Shown here: positions 41,226-51,130 of the stretch, in pieces | Numbering within the stretch: the first letter of the stretch is position 1 | Layout of the letters: every line of letters starts with the position of its first letter | NCBI RefSeq assembly: GCF_902726545.1 | Contig: NZ_CACVAD010000008.1 | Location: 1 to 64,000 of the forward strand | Length of the DNA stretch: 64,000 nucleotides | From: Yersinia artesiana | Lineage (GTDB): Bacteria > Pseudomonadota > Gammaproteobacteria > Enterobacterales > Enterobacteriaceae | Direction: 5' to 3' | The notes under the pieces: model-generated | What the model was told of the DNA's origin: nothing | What the model saw: only the letters and a program-made list of their open reading frames with translations | The model's database searches: none | Program-made: the position numbers and the translations under genes

Positions 41226-41269
41226 TATTCCTGTCAGCACCCTCTATTTATCGCCACAGGCTGATTTAT

Positions 41270-42280
41270 TTATTGTTCAACTGCCAATATTTGATGTTTT
41301 TTCAACATGCCGCGTAACTGATGATAAGTCAGCCCCAATAAGCTGGCGGCCTTGCGCTGATTAAATCGCGCTTGCTCCAACGCCTGTTGGAGCATCTGTT
41401 TTTCACTATTATGCAGCCAATCTTTAAGATTGAGCGGTAAGGCGGGCAGCTCGCTGGTTTGGTTATCAGAGTCGTTGCGCTCAATACTCTCGTTTTCTTG
41501 GTTCTGTTGGCGTGCAAAAGGGTCGATAATAATGTTATCCAGCGCCTCGCTGCTATCACCGTGGCGATATACTGAGCGCTCGACGACATTTTTCAGTTCC
41601 CGCACATTTCCCGGCCAACGATATTCCAGTAATTGCTGTTCAGCTTGCGGGGTAAAGCCGGGGAACAGTGGCAGACCTAATTCCCGGCACATCTGAATCG
41701 CAAAATGCTCTGCCAGCAACATAATATCTTGCTGGCGCGCACGTAACGGTGGCAATTGCACCACATCAAATGCCAGACGGTCGAGTAAATCAGCCCGGAA
41801 TTTTCCAGCGGCCGCCAGCGCGGGCAGGTTATCATTGGTCGCGCACACCAAACGAACATCCACTTGCAAGGGTTGACTCCCGCCAACACGCTCCAGATGA
41901 CCATATTCAATCACCCGTAATAGTTTTTCCTGTACCAGCATAGGAGCAGTTGCCAGTTCATCTAAAAACAGAGTGCCGCCATCTGCGCGTTCAAAACGCC
42001 CAAGATGACGCTTCTGCGCGCCAGTAAAGGCCCCCGCTTCATGGCCGAACAGCTCTGAATCGAGTAAGTTTTCATTAAGAGCAGCGCAATTGAGTGAAAT
42101 AAACGGCCCTTGCCAGCGGTTGGACAAATAATGCAGGCGATGGGCTATCAGCTCCTTGCCGGTACCCCGTTCACCAATGACCAACACCGGCTTATTCAGT
42201 TTTGCCAATCCTGAAACTTGCTCCAGCACCTCAACAAAAGCGTTGGCTTGGCCTAACAGATTTTCTAATTGCTCACTCAT
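41270..42280 (-). CDS. pspF: Sigma-54 enhancer-binding activator PspF
   Basis: 336 residues. AAA+ domain without a receiver: Walker A GERGTGKE, GAFTGA sigma-54 contact loop (HEAGAFTGAQ), Walker B GGTLFLDE, and a C-terminal HTH (KAASLLGLTYHQLRG). Activates psp from the sigma-54 promoter and is held in check by PspA. ATG at 42280 preferred; a TTG five codons earlier is also in frame. Divergent from pspA. Confidence 0.96.
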   Translation of the reverse strand: MSEQLENLLGQANAFVEVLEQVSGLAKLNKPVLVIGERGTGKELIAHRLHYLSNRWQGPFISLNCAALNENLLDSELFGHEAGAFTGAQKRHLGRFERADGGTLFLDELATAPMLVQEKLLRVIEYGHLERVGGSQPLQVDVRLVCATNDNLPALAAAGKFRADLLDRLAFDVVQLPPLRARQQDIMLLAEHFAIQMCRELGLPLFPGFTPQAEQQLLEYRWPGNVRELKNVVERSVYRHGDSSEALDNIIIDPFARQQNQENESIERNDSDNQTSELPALPLNLKDWLHNSEKQMLQQALEQARFNQRKAASLLGLTYHQLRGMLKKHQILAVEQ

Positions 42281-42386
42281 GATGAAATTCGCCAATAGTT
42301 GGTTAAAGTAATCACTCTACATTTTATCTTACAACAATCAAAAAATATTTTATGTTTATTTTCAATGCATTAAATTTGTCAGAAAG

Positions 42387-42402
42387 TTGGCACGACTCTT
42401 GA
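42387..42402 (+). promoter_or_regulatory. Sigma-54 promoter of pspABCD
   Basis: TTGGCACGACTCTTGA has the -24 GG and -12 G with correct spacing and resembles the E. coli pspA promoter. AT-rich DNA just upstream (about 42330-42370) may be the IHF site and PspF enhancers. Confidence 0.85.
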
Positions 42403-42470
42403 TATATCACTATTGAAATTATGTGAATCGGCGCCACCAAACGCCAATCAGTTTAAAGAGGATGTAAATT

Positions 42471-43136
42471 ATGGGTATTTTTTCTCGTTTTGCCGATATC
42501 GTGAACGCCAACATCAATACATTACTGGATAAAGCTGAAGATCCACAGAAGCTGGTGCGGCTGATGATTCAGGAAATGGAAGATACACTGGTTGAGATCC
42601 GCTCAACATCGGCCCGCGCACTGGCTGAGAAAAAACAACTGCTACGCCGCATTGACCACTGTGAAAGCCAGCAGCAAGAATGGCAGGATAAAGCCGAACT
42701 GGCTTTGCGCAAAGATAAAGAAGATTTGGCGCGTGCCGCCTTGATTGAAAAGCAAAAAGTGGTGGCACTGATTGATACGCTGACTCGCGAAGTCGCAACA
42801 GTTGATGAAACGCTCACCCGCATGAAGCATGAAATCACTGAGCTGGAGAGTAAGTTAACTGAAACTCGTGCCCGGCAGCAGGCGCTGACACTGCGTCATC
42901 AAGCGGCCGCATCATCTCGCGATGTTCGCCGTCAGTTAGACAGCGGCAAATTAGATGAAGCAATGGCGCGTTTTGAACAGTTTGAGCGCCGCATTGATCA
43001 TATGGAAGCTGAGGCTGAAACTGTGGGTATTGGCAAACAAAAGTCATTGGAAAGCCAGTTTGCCGAACTGAAAGCTGATGATGAAATTAGCAATCAACTG
43101 GCCGCACTGAAAGCAAAAATGAATTCAGCACAATAA
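42471..43136 (+). CDS. pspA: Phage shock protein A
   Basis: 221 residues, the PspA/IM30 coiled-coil fold (almost wholly charged heptads, residues 25-215). Peripheral inner-membrane protein that binds stressed membranes and inhibits PspF. N-terminal amphipathic helix [20 protein letters not shown]. First gene of pspABCD. Confidence 0.97.
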   Translation: MGIFSRFADIVNANINTLLDKAEDPQKLVRLMIQEMEDTLVEIRSTSARALAEKKQLLRRIDHCESQQQEWQDKAELALRKDKEDLARAALIEKQKVVALIDTLTREVATVDETLTRMKHEITELESKLTETRARQQALTLRHQAAASSRDVRRQLDSGKLDEAMARFEQFERRIDHMEAEAETVGIGKQKSLESQFAELKADDEISNQLAALKAKMNSAQ

Positions 43137-43241
43137 GTTTTTGCTAAATTTCAGAAAAATACCTCGTCGGGCCGTCGTTATACACGCGGCCTGTCATGAT
43201 TAAAATGCGGATATCCGCGAGCATAAATTTGTGGGGAACCA

Positions 43242-43469
43242 ATGAGTATCCTATTTCTTGCCATACCGTTGACCATTTTTGTGTTGTTTGTGGCACCGAT
43301 TTGGTTATGGCTGCATTACAGCAATCGCCAGCAAAGTGGTGCTCAACTTAGCCATCAGGATATGCAACGTCTGTCGCAGTTAACTGATGATGCACGCCGG
43401 ATGCGTGAGCGCATTCAGGCATTGGAAGAAATTCTTGATGCTGAGCATCCGAACTGGAGGCAGTCATAA
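43242..43469 (+). CDS. pspB: Phage shock protein B
   Basis: 75 residues: one N-terminal membrane helix (about 4-25) and a cytoplasmic coiled coil (about 40-70). With PspC it senses secretin mislocalisation and removes PspA from PspF; Y. enterocolitica needs psp for growth when the Ysc secretin is made. Stop overlaps the pspC ATG. Confidence 0.95.
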   Translation: MSILFLAIPLTIFVLFVAPIWLWLHYSNRQQSGAQLSHQDMQRLSQLTDDARRMRERIQALEEILDAEHPNWRQS

Positions 43470-43843
43470 TGGGCGATATATTTAAAAATAATATGTTAAG
43501 TAAGAAGAAACTCTATCGCGTACCAGAAGAAGGCATGATTAAAGGCGTTTGTGCCGGGCTAGCGCACTATTTTGATATTCCGGTGCGGCTGATTCGAGTG
43601 ATGGTGGTGTTATCGCTGTTCTTTGGTCTGTTTGTTTTCACTATTGCGGCTTATATCGTGCTGACTTTCATGCTGGAACCTGCACCCGCATCCAGTTTTA
43701 GTGAACATCACGAGGCGACACCGCGTCAGCTTCTTGATCAGTTAGAGTATGAATTGGTGGCAGGAGAGCAACGTCTGCGCCAGGTTGAGCGCTATGTCAC
43801 TTCCGAAACCTTCGGAGTGCAGAGCCGTTTTCGTCAGTTGTGA
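43469..43843 (+). CDS. pspC: Phage shock protein C
   Basis: 124 residues with the PspC domain (KKLYRVPEEGMIKGVCAGLAHYFD) and one or two membrane helices (about 45-72). The ATG overlaps the pspB TAA (TAATG). Sensor and partner of PspB. Confidence 0.95.
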   Translation: MGDIFKNNMLSKKKLYRVPEEGMIKGVCAGLAHYFDIPVRLIRVMVVLSLFFGLFVFTIAAYIVLTFMLEPAPASSFSEHHEATPRQLLDQLEYELVAGEQRLRQVERYVTSETFGVQSRFRQL

Positions 43844-43888
43844 TATGACTCATTCAATTAATGGTCAAGCCTGCCGGAGGGCATAAAT

Positions 43889-44128
43889 ATGAATAATACC
43901 CCCGTCCGAACCCGTGCAGGTGTAGTATTAACCACACTAATAAAAATTATTTTTAGTGTCGCATTAGCCTATGGCCCGGCAGGTGCAGCAGGTTTTATCG
44001 TCAGAAATGTCAGCCGCAAACCCCTGCGCTGGTTGTTGCTGATGATGCTGGAACCGATGCTAAAACGTGCCATGGGGGCGGCTGCGGGTCAATTTGCCAA
44101 GGAGAAGCATGAAACGACTGCAAAATGA
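43889..44128 (+). CDS. pspD: Phage shock protein D
   Basis: 79 residues, a small peripheral membrane protein with a hydrophobic centre (IIFSVALAYGPAGAAGFIV). Resembles E. coli PspD (73). Its end overlaps the ycjX start by 20 nt. Function poorly known. Confidence 0.9.
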   Translation: MNNTPVRTRAGVVLTTLIKIIFSVALAYGPAGAAGFIVRNVSRKPLRWLLLMMLEPMLKRAMGAAAGQFAKEKHETTAK

Positions 44129-45506
44129 GATTACATCATTGGTCAATCGCGGGATGGATAGGCATCTGCGATTGGCAGTAACCGGCTTGAGCCGCAGCGG
44201 GAAAACCGCATTTATCACTTCTCTGGTGAATCAATTACTTCATGTCCACAGCGGCGCGCGTTTGCCGCTGTTTTCTGCTGTGCGCGAAGAGCGTTTACTG
44301 GGGGTAAAGCGGGTGCCGCAGCGTGATTTGGGCATTCAACGCTTTACTTACGATGAAGGTCTGGCCTCTTTATATGGTACGCCACCTAATTGGCCAACCC
44401 CGACCCGTGGTGTGAGCGAAATTCGTTTGGCTTTGCGTTTTCGCTCCAGCGACTCTCTGTTGCGCCATTTTAAAGAGACATCAACGCTGTATCTGGAAAT
44501 TGTTGATTATCCGGGTGAATGGTTGTTGGATTTACCCATGCTGGAACAAGATTATTTGAGCTGGTCGCGCCAGATGGCGGGCTTGTTACAAGGCGACCGC
44601 GCTGAGTGGGCCAAACCTTGGTTGACGCTGTGTCAGCGGTGCGATCCGCTGGCCCCAGCCGATGAAAATCAATTGGCGGCGATTGCTCAGGCTTATACTG
44701 ATTATCTGATTCGTTGCAAAAATGAAGGTCTGCATTTCATTCAACCGGGGCGTTTTGTGTTGCCGGGTGATATGGCGGGGGCGCCTGCATTGCAGTTCTT
44801 CCCGTGGCCGGATGTCACTGATCTTGGCGAATCGCGGCTGGCTCAGGCCGATAAACACTCCAATTTGGGCATGCTGCGCACTCGTTTTAACTATTACTGC
44901 AACGCGGTCGTGAAAGGTTTTTACAAAGAACATTTTGTGCGTTTTGACCGACAAATCGTACTGGTGGATTGCCTGCAACCCCTGAATAGCGGGCCGCAGG
45001 CGTTTAACGATATGCGGCTGGCGTTGACGCAATTGATGCAAAGTTTCCATTACGGGAAGCGCACGTTATTCCGTCGCTTATTTTCTCCGTGTATCGATAA
45101 GCTGATGTTTGCGGCAACCAAAGCCGACCATGTGACAGCCGATCAACACGCTAATTTGGTCTCCTTGCTGCAACAATTGGTGCAGGAAGCCTGGCAAAAT
45201 GCCGCATTTGAAGGGATCAGTATGGATTGTGTTGGGCTGGCGTCGGTACAGGCGACACAAAGCGGCATCGTTGATCATCAAGGGCAGAAAATTCCTGCAT
45301 TACGTGGCAATCGGCTAACCGATGGCGCGCCACTAACGGTCTTCCCCGGCGATGTTCCGGCGCGTTTACCCGGCCCCGCATTTTGGCAACAGCAAGGGTT
45401 TCATTTTGATGAGTTCCGCCCGCAAGCGGTACATGTTGACAGCCCATTGCCCCATATTCGTCTTGATGCCGTCATGGAATTTTTATTGGGAGATAAATTG
45501 CGATGA
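44109..45506 (+). CDS. ycjX: YcjX, DUF463 P-loop NTPase
   Basis: 465 residues, same as E. coli. Walker A GLSRSGKT near residue 25. Co-expressed with psp; DUF463 NTPases belong to the GTPase class with YcjF as partner. ATG at 44109 has AAGGAG upstream; a start 14 codons earlier would overlap pspD more. The last 4 nt overlap ycjF. Confidence 0.95.
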   Translation: MKRLQNEITSLVNRGMDRHLRLAVTGLSRSGKTAFITSLVNQLLHVHSGARLPLFSAVREERLLGVKRVPQRDLGIQRFTYDEGLASLYGTPPNWPTPTRGVSEIRLALRFRSSDSLLRHFKETSTLYLEIVDYPGEWLLDLPMLEQDYLSWSRQMAGLLQGDRAEWAKPWLTLCQRCDPLAPADENQLAAIAQAYTDYLIRCKNEGLHFIQPGRFVLPGDMAGAPALQFFPWPDVTDLGESRLAQADKHSNLGMLRTRFNYYCNAVVKGFYKEHFVRFDRQIVLVDCLQPLNSGPQAFNDMRLALTQLMQSFHYGKRTLFRRLFSPCIDKLMFAATKADHVTADQHANLVSLLQQLVQEAWQNAAFEGISMDCVGLASVQATQSGIVDHQGQKIPALRGNRLTDGAPLTVFPGDVPARLPGPAFWQQQGFHFDEFRPQAVHVDSPLPHIRLDAVMEFLLGDKLR

Positions 45507-46567
45507 GCGAGCCTTTAAAGCCCCGGATCGATTTTGAACAGCCTTTGCAACCCTTAGACGAACCGGTATTAAAAGCGGCACAAGCTTTTGACGAACATGC
45601 GGCTGAGAATTTCTATCCTGCGGCCCCGGAACTGGATGCAGAGAATGAAGAAGGGCGGGTAGAAGGGCTGGTTAACGCGGCATTGAAACCGAAACGCAGC
45701 CTGTGGCGTAAAATGGTGACGGCGGGGATAGCTTTATTTGGTGTCAGTGTGATTGCTCAATCAGTGCAATGGGTTAATCAGGCATGGCAACAGCAGGATT
45801 GGATTGCACTGGGGGCTACCACTGCCGGGGGGCTGATCGTGCTGGCGGGAGTGGGTTCTGTGGTGACGGAGTGGCGGCGCTTGTACCGCCTGCGCCAACG
45901 GGCTGAAGAGCGCGATATTGCGCGCGAACTGCTGGTGAGTCACGGTATTGGCCAAGGGCGGGCGTTTTGTGAAAAGCTGGCACGTCAGGCCGGACTGGAT
46001 CAAGGGCATCCGGCACTCCAGCGTTGGCAAGCCTCGCTACATGAAACCCATAATGACCGTGAAGTGGTTGAACTGTATGCCAAACTGGTTCAACCATCAC
46101 TGGATAATCTGGCGCGGGCCGAAATCAGCCGCTATGCCGCCGAGTCAGCATTAATGATTGCCGTTAGCCCGCTGGCGCTGGTGGATATGGCGTTTATCGC
46201 CTGGCGAAATATTCGTCTGATCAATCGTATTGCTGCTTTGTATGGTATTGAATTGGGGTATTTCAGCCGCATCCGTTTGTTCCGTTTGGTACTGCTCAAT
46301 ATTGCTTTTGCCGGGGCATCTGAATTAGTGCGCGAAGTGGGTATGGACTGGTTATCGCAGGATTTAGCCGCACGGTTATCCGCCCGCGCCGCGCAAGGTA
46401 TCGGGGCTGGCTTGCTGACGGCCCGACTGGGTATTAAAGCAATGGAGTTGTGTCGCCCATTGCCGTGGTTGGGAGATGATAAACCTAAGTTGGGCGATTT
46501 CCGTCGGCAATTGATTGGTCAATTGAAAAATACCTTGCCAAAAAAAGATAAACTGGCGCAGCAGTAA
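45503..46567 (+). CDS. ycjF: YcjF, DUF697 inner-membrane protein
   Basis: 354 residues with an acidic N-terminus, two membrane helices (about 72-92 and 100-120) and a DUF697 C-terminal region. Partner of YcjX in the psp regulon. Overlaps ycjX (ATGA). Only 2 nt separate it from the end of the convergent res gene. Confidence 0.95.
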   Translation: MSEPLKPRIDFEQPLQPLDEPVLKAAQAFDEHAAENFYPAAPELDAENEEGRVEGLVNAALKPKRSLWRKMVTAGIALFGVSVIAQSVQWVNQAWQQQDWIALGATTAGGLIVLAGVGSVVTEWRRLYRLRQRAEERDIARELLVSHGIGQGRAFCEKLARQAGLDQGHPALQRWQASLHETHNDREVVELYAKLVQPSLDNLARAEISRYAAESALMIAVSPLALVDMAFIAWRNIRLINRIAALYGIELGYFSRIRLFRLVLLNIAFAGASELVREVGMDWLSQDLAARLSARAAQGIGAGLLTARLGIKAMELCRPLPWLGDDKPKLGDFRRQLIGQLKNTLPKKDKLAQQ

Positions 46568-46569
46568 CG

Positions 46570-47028
46570 TTATTTCAGCCGTGGGTCAAAGGCAAAAGAT
46601 AGCGGTTGGACACTGCTTAGACAGGTTTGAAAGTCTTTGTGCCGTGGGTTGAGCAGCAGATTGTTTTCTGATGGTACCAGAGTGGATGGAACCAGTAATC
46701 CAAGTGATGATTCTGACTCCAGCCATTCGGTACCAATATCCATTGTTGACGCCGGCGCGGGGTCGCTGCGCCAGTCAGTGGGCCAATCTTGCGGCTGAAG
46801 CAGCATAATGTTGCTATCTTCGATTTCAATTTGGAATAACTCGAACTCACTGAGTGTTGAGCTGTCCTGAATATGTACCAACGTCTCCAGCATCGCCAGC
46901 GACACACTGCTGGCCAAGTAGATGGCGGCGTACCCCTTATGATTCCAGCGGCCACCATAGATTTCGGCACCATAGCCGGTCCAGGTTGAAGCAAGATAGC
47001 GGCGCATCACAATGCGGTAGAGCATCAT
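46570..47028 (-). CDS. res: RES-domain toxin (NAD+-degrading) of a RES-Xre pair
   Basis: 152 residues. The RES domain is defined by invariant Arg, Glu and Ser; here Arg27 (YGGRWN), Glu48 (AMLETLVH) and Ser115 (LVPSTLVPSENN) fit. RES toxins are related to ADP-ribosyltransferases and kill or stall cells by degrading NAD+. It is the second gene after xre (55 nt). Two ATG codons at the start; the first is given. Inserted between ycjF and tyrR, which are neighbours in E. coli. Confidence 0.9.
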   Translation of the reverse strand: MMLYRIVMRRYLASTWTGYGAEIYGGRWNHKGYAAIYLASSVSLAMLETLVHIQDSSTLSEFELFQIEIEDSNIMLLQPQDWPTDWRSDPAPASTMDIGTEWLESESSLGLLVPSTLVPSENNLLLNPRHKDFQTCLSSVQPLSFAFDPRLK

Positions 47029-47083
47029 AAGTATCGGCCTGCCGGATTTATCTTCATAAGCTACTGATCCTGATAGCGCTCAA

Positions 47084-47530
47084 TTATGAAAATACGCCGT
47101 GCTCCAGGCGCCCAATCAAATCACAGACTTCCAATGCGCCGGTTTCGGTTTCCAGTAAGGAATCCGGACTGCGGTGGCCCAGGCCTTTAATCGGGGTCGA
47201 CATCCAAGTAATAGCTTTGCCTTTATCGCCGCCAAATAGTTCAACTGCGGCGTCCATCACCCGAACGAATCGTGCGATTCGCTCACTCTCTTCGGGAGTG
47301 AAACGGCCATCATGTGTGCGTCTGCGTGTCAGGCTGCGGCTGGGGATACCGGTCGCGCGCAAAATCTCAGCTTTTGGGATAGATGCCCATAGATGGATGC
47401 TGTCAATGACATCAACAGAAAAACCCATTTTGATACTATCGACCAATACAGTACCGCGGCTGGCGGGCAAACCAATCTCTCGCCATAGCGCCCCTGTTCT
47501 GGTCGCGGGAGTGGGGTGATATGCTCTCAT
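47084..47530 (-). CDS. xre: Xre/MbcA/ParS-type antitoxin (DUF2384)
   Basis: 148 residues. N-terminal Xre-like HTH (about 50-85, ASIPKAEILRATGIPSRSL) and C-terminal DUF2384 toxin-binding domain (MDAAVELFGGDKGKAITWM). Neutralises the RES toxin and represses its own promoter. GGAGG sits 4 nt before the ATG, and a long inverted repeat sits over its promoter. Confidence 0.92.
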   Translation of the reverse strand: MRAYHPTPATRTGALWREIGLPASRGTVLVDSIKMGFSVDVIDSIHLWASIPKAEILRATGIPSRSLTRRRTHDGRFTPEESERIARFVRVMDAAVELFGGDKGKAITWMSTPIKGLGHRSPDSLLETETGALEVCDLIGRLEHGVFS

Positions 47531-47544
47531 GTAACCTCCTCGGT

Positions 47545-47573
47545 CAATTGGCTATGCATACTATAGCCAGTTG
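47545..47573. promoter_or_regulatory. Likely operator of the RES-Xre operon
   Basis: CAATTGGCTAT / ATAGCCAGTTG, an 11-bp inverted repeat with one mismatch and 7-nt centre, 15 nt upstream of the xre ATG, at the place expected for Xre autorepression. Confidence 0.7.
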
Positions 47574-47752
47574 GCCGATATAAAGCAAAGTGTCACCGGT
47601 TCTTGACGAGGATGTTGACGGCATGCGTCATTATATAATTCTAAATTATTATCATAAAAACTAATAACTCGCTATATATGGCGCTGATAGGGGGTGATGA
47701 TCTTATCTTTGTGAGTTCAGTTGGATAGAAAAAACAGCAAAAAGCCGATTCC

Positions 47753-47770
47753 TGTCAACTTTTGCTGACA
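47753..47770. promoter_or_regulatory. Candidate TYR box before tyrR
   Basis: TGTCAA-CTTTTG-CTGACA fits the TyrR operator form TGTAAA-N6-TTTACA partly and resembles the operator of E. coli tyrR. Position 80 nt upstream of the start fits autorepression. Confidence 0.5.
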
Positions 47771-47849
47771 GACTGCTTCATCAGTCAGGGGGGAAAGGGT
47801 ATTATCATAGCCAGATATTCCGCACCTGCCCTACATAAGGTCGATACTG

Positions 47850-49427
47850 ATGCGCTTGGAAGTTTTTTGCGAAGACCGAATTGGTCTCACCAGAGAGTTA
47901 CTTGATCTCTTGGTTTTACGCGGCATTGATTTACGTGGGATCGAAATTGATCCGATTGGCCGTATTTATCTGAATTTTTCACAGTTGGATTTCAGTGTAT
48001 TTAGTGCGTTGATGATGGATATTCGACGCATTGATGGAGTGACTGATGTTCGCACTGTCTCCTTTATGCCATCTGAGCGAGAGCACCGTTCGCTGCGGGC
48101 GCTGCTTGAATCCATGCCAGAGCCGGTATTTTCTATCGATTTAAAAGGCAACCTTGAGTTAGCTAACCCGGCTGCCCGTGAGCTGTTCTCCCTTAATGAG
48201 GAGAAGGTTCGTCACAAAACTGCGGGTAGTTTGTTGGGCGGATATAACTTTGCTCGTTGGTTCGATGGGGGAGAAACCGCTCCTCATACCGAACGTGTAT
48301 TGATCAATAATCAGGATTACCTGATGGAGATCACCCCGATTCAGCTTGAAGATGAAAATCAGCAGAGCCAGACGGTAGGCGCTGTGGTGATGTTAAAATC
48401 GACCGCTCGCATGGGGAAACAACTGCAAATCTTATCGGTAAATGATGATACCGAATTTAAACAGATTGTTGCCACCAGCGTTAAAATGCGCCAAGTGCTT
48501 GATCAAGCGCGTAAATTAGCCATGTTGGATGCACCGTTACTGTTGGTTGGTGATACCGGCACCGGCAAAGACCTCTTGGCACGTGCTTGTCATCTGCGCA
48601 GCCCGCGCGGGAAAATGCCCTTCCTCGGGCTTAATTGCGCTTCTTTACCTGATGATGTCGTGGAAAGTGAGCTATTTGGCTATGCTGCAGGAGCATACCC
48701 CAACGCTGTTGAGGGTAAAAAAGGCTTCTTTGAACAGGCTAATGGCGGCTCAGTACTGTTAGATGAAATCGGCGAAATGTCGCCTCGCATGCAGATCAAA
48801 CTGTTACGTTTCCTTAATGACGGAACTTTCCGCCGTGTCGGAGAAGAGCATGAAGTGCATGTCGATGTGCGGGTTATTTGTGCCACCCAAAAGAATTTGG
48901 TGGAATTAGTACAGCGAGGCGAATTCCGTGAGGATCTCTATTATCGCCTTAATGTATTGACCATCACTTTGCCGCCGTTGCGTGAGCGTCAAGCCGATAT
49001 CATGCCATTGACAGCGCTGTTTGTTGCGCGTTTCTCTGACGAACAGGGCGTACCTCGGCCGAAATTGGCGCCTGAACTGAGTAGCTTCCTGACCAATTAT
49101 GGTTGGCCGGGTAATGTTCGCCAACTGAAAAATGCAATTTATCGCGCCCTGACTCAATTGGAAGGGGCGGAGTTACGGCCACAAGATATCGTCTTACCGG
49201 AGTTTGAAGTTGAAGCGGTTCTGGGGGATGAAGTGCTTGATGGCTCGCTCGACGATATTAGCAAACGTTTCGAACGCTCTGTGTTGACTCGACTTTACCG
49301 CAATTATCCCAGCACACGTAAACTCGCTAAGCGCCTTGGTGTATCCCATACCGCGATCGCTAATAAACTACGTGAATATGGTTTAAGTAGTAAACGCTCT
49401 GCCAGTGATGAAAGCGAAGAAGAGTAA
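47850..49427 (+). CDS. tyrR: Aromatic amino-acid regulator TyrR
   Basis: 525 residues. ACT domain (1-75, MRLEVFCEDRIGLTRELL), PAS-like region (about 80-190), AAA+ domain (Walker A GDTGTGKD) and C-terminal HTH (TRKLAKRLGVSHTAIANKLREYG). Where PspF has GAFTGA this protein reads YAAGAYPNAV, as in other TyrR, so it acts at sigma-70 promoters and not sigma-54. Represses or activates aroF, tyrP, mtr and others with Tyr, Phe or Trp. Confidence 0.96.
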   Translation: MRLEVFCEDRIGLTRELLDLLVLRGIDLRGIEIDPIGRIYLNFSQLDFSVFSALMMDIRRIDGVTDVRTVSFMPSEREHRSLRALLESMPEPVFSIDLKGNLELANPAARELFSLNEEKVRHKTAGSLLGGYNFARWFDGGETAPHTERVLINNQDYLMEITPIQLEDENQQSQTVGAVVMLKSTARMGKQLQILSVNDDTEFKQIVATSVKMRQVLDQARKLAMLDAPLLLVGDTGTGKDLLARACHLRSPRGKMPFLGLNCASLPDDVVESELFGYAAGAYPNAVEGKKGFFEQANGGSVLLDEIGEMSPRMQIKLLRFLNDGTFRRVGEEHEVHVDVRVICATQKNLVELVQRGEFREDLYYRLNVLTITLPPLRERQADIMPLTALFVARFSDEQGVPRPKLAPELSSFLTNYGWPGNVRQLKNAIYRALTQLEGAELRPQDIVLPEFEVEAVLGDEVLDGSLDDISKRFERSVLTRLYRNYPSTRKLAKRLGVSHTAIANKLREYGLSSKRSASDESEEE

Positions 49428-49447
49428 GGCGTAAAAGAGAAAACCAT

Positions 49448-49483
49448 AAAAAACGGCTGTACCCGAGAGGGCCAGCCGTTTGT
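49448..49483. terminator. Bidirectional terminator between tyrR and tpx
   Basis: AACGGCTG / CAGCCGTT stem with T-run on the minus strand (CAGCCGTTTTTT), between convergent tyrR and tpx. Confidence 0.8.
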
Positions 49484-49502
49484 GAAACCAAAGTAGTACG
49501 AG

Positions 49503-50006
49503 TTACTTCAGTGCTGCCAGTGCGGCATCATAGTCTGGTTCGGTGGTGATTTCGTTAACCAACTCACTGTAGATAACATTGTCCTGACCATCCAGAACCA
49601 CTACAGCACGAGCGGTCAAACCTGCCAATGGGCCTTCAGTAATGGCCACACCGTAAGCTTGTTTGAAATCTGCGCCACGCAAGGTTGACAGTGTAACGAC
49701 GTTGCTCAGACCTTCAGCACCGCAAAAACGTGATTGGGCAAATGGCAGGTCAGAGGAGATACAAAGCACCACGGTGTTCTCAAGTTCGCCAGCCAATTGA
49801 TTGAATTTGCGTACAGATGCGGCACAAACACCGGTATCAATGCTTGGGAAGATATTCAGGACTTTACGTTTACCCACGAAGCTGCTCAGTGCAACATCAG
49901 ATAAATCTTTCGCAACCAAAGTAAAATCTTTAGCTTTATCGCCGGGTTGCGGTAGTTGACCTGCAACGGTCACTGGATTGCCTTGGAAATGTACTGTCTG
50001 TGTCAT
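49503..50006 (-). CDS. tpx: Thiol peroxidase Tpx
   Basis: 167 residues. Atypical 2-Cys peroxiredoxin that reduces H2O2 and alkyl peroxides using thioredoxin. Peroxidatic Cys61 in [11 protein letters not shown] and resolving Cys95 in SRFCGAEG. Start MTQTVHFQG at 50006 behind AAAGGGA; ten more codons upstream are open but not used. Confidence 0.96.
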   Translation of the reverse strand: MTQTVHFQGNPVTVAGQLPQPGDKAKDFTLVAKDLSDVALSSFVGKRKVLNIFPSIDTGVCAASVRKFNQLAGELENTVVLCISSDLPFAQSRFCGAEGLSNVVTLSTLRGADFKQAYGVAITEGPLAGLTARAVVVLDGQDNVIYSELVNEITTEPDYDAALAALK

Positions 50007-50158
50007 TATTTGATCCCTTTTACAGATGTGTAACACGAAGTTCAGTTTAAGGTAACAATAGCCACTTGGATATGAGAAATTTGCTAAATAATTTAGATTT
50101 TAGTGACATCAGGTTCTAATACCGACAGTCAGCCCCTGAATTCTTCTGAGGAACCATA

Positions 50159-51130
50159 ATGCGAACCCTGCGTTGCTATCCAGAGTCCTGGCCCCTACAT
50201 TCCGCATTTGTTATCTCCCGCGGAAGTCGTACCGAAGCAAAAGTTGTGGTTGTCGAGATTGAGGAAGACGGCATTCATGCTTTTGGTGAATGTACTCCAT
50301 ATCCACATTACGGAGAAAGTGAATCTTCTGTGATGGCACAGTTGGCCCTGGTGGTTAGCGCTGTTGAGCAAGGCGTTTCACGCGAGGGCTTACAACAGTT
50401 ATTGCCTGCTGGGGCGGCGAGGAATGCGGTCGATTGTGCGTTATGGCAGTTGGAGAGTTTGCAGAAACAGCAGAGTTTATGGCAGTTGACCCAGACGGCA
50501 CCTGTCCCCTGTATCTCTATGGCCCAGACGGTGAGTATCGGGACACCGGAAGCGATGGCGTACAGTGCCAGTGCATTGGCATATCTGGGCGCTAACTTAT
50601 TGAAAATAAAACTGGATGACCATCTGATTGCTGAGCGGTTGGTGGCAATTCGCAGCGCAGTACCAGAAGCGACATTGATTGTGGACGCCAATGAATCCTG
50701 GCAGCCTGAGGGCTTGGCCGCGCGTTGCCAGTTATTGGCAGATTTAGGCGTGGCTATGTTGGAGCAGCCATTACCCGCCGGGAATGATGATTCATTGCAG
50801 AACTTTATCCACCCGCTGCCTATTTGTGCTGATGAGAGCTGCCATACACGCGCTGACCTGGCGGGGTTGGTTGGCCGTTATGACATGGTTAATATTAAAC
50901 TGGATAAAAGCGGTGGATTAACAGAGGCACTGTTGTTGGCCGAACAGGCAAAATCGCTCGGATTTGCCATTATGCTCGGCTGTATGTTGTGTACCTCGCG
51001 CGCAATACGTGCTGCATTGCCACTGGCTCCAGGCGCTCGCTTTGTCGATCTGGATGGCCCGACGTGGTTACAACAGGATGTCGAGGACGGGTTACATTTT
51101 TCGACTGGCGCTATTGATTTATCGGCTTAA
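50159..51130 (+). CDS. ycjG: L-Ala-D/L-Glu epimerase (murein peptide recycling)
   Basis: 323 residues of the enolase superfamily. KxK motif LKIKLDD, metal ligands in VDANESW and ICADESC, second base Lys in IKLDKSGG. Turns L-Ala-D-Glu from recycled murein into L-Ala-L-Glu. Its end overlaps the convergent mpaA by 4 nt; the product of MpaA action feeds this enzyme. Confidence 0.93.
   Translation: MRTLRCYPESWPLHSAFVISRGSRTEAKVVVVEIEEDGIHAFGECTPYPHYGESESSVMAQLALVVSAVEQGVSREGLQQLLPAGAARNAVDCALWQLESLQKQQSLWQLTQTAPVPCISMAQTVSIGTPEAMAYSASALAYLGANLLKIKLDDHLIAERLVAIRSAVPEATLIVDANESWQPEGLAARCQLLADLGVAMLEQPLPAGNDDSLQNFIHPLPICADESCHTRADLAGLVGRYDMVNIKLDKSGGLTEALLLAEQAKSLGFAIMLGCMLCTSRAIRAALPLAPGARFVDLDGPTWLQQDVEDGLHFSTGAIDLSA

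Noticed and set aside
41176..41364. Separate small gene at 41176
   Set aside because: Its frame runs from the toxin B-subunit 3' end into pspF antisense; a by-product of the frameshift region.
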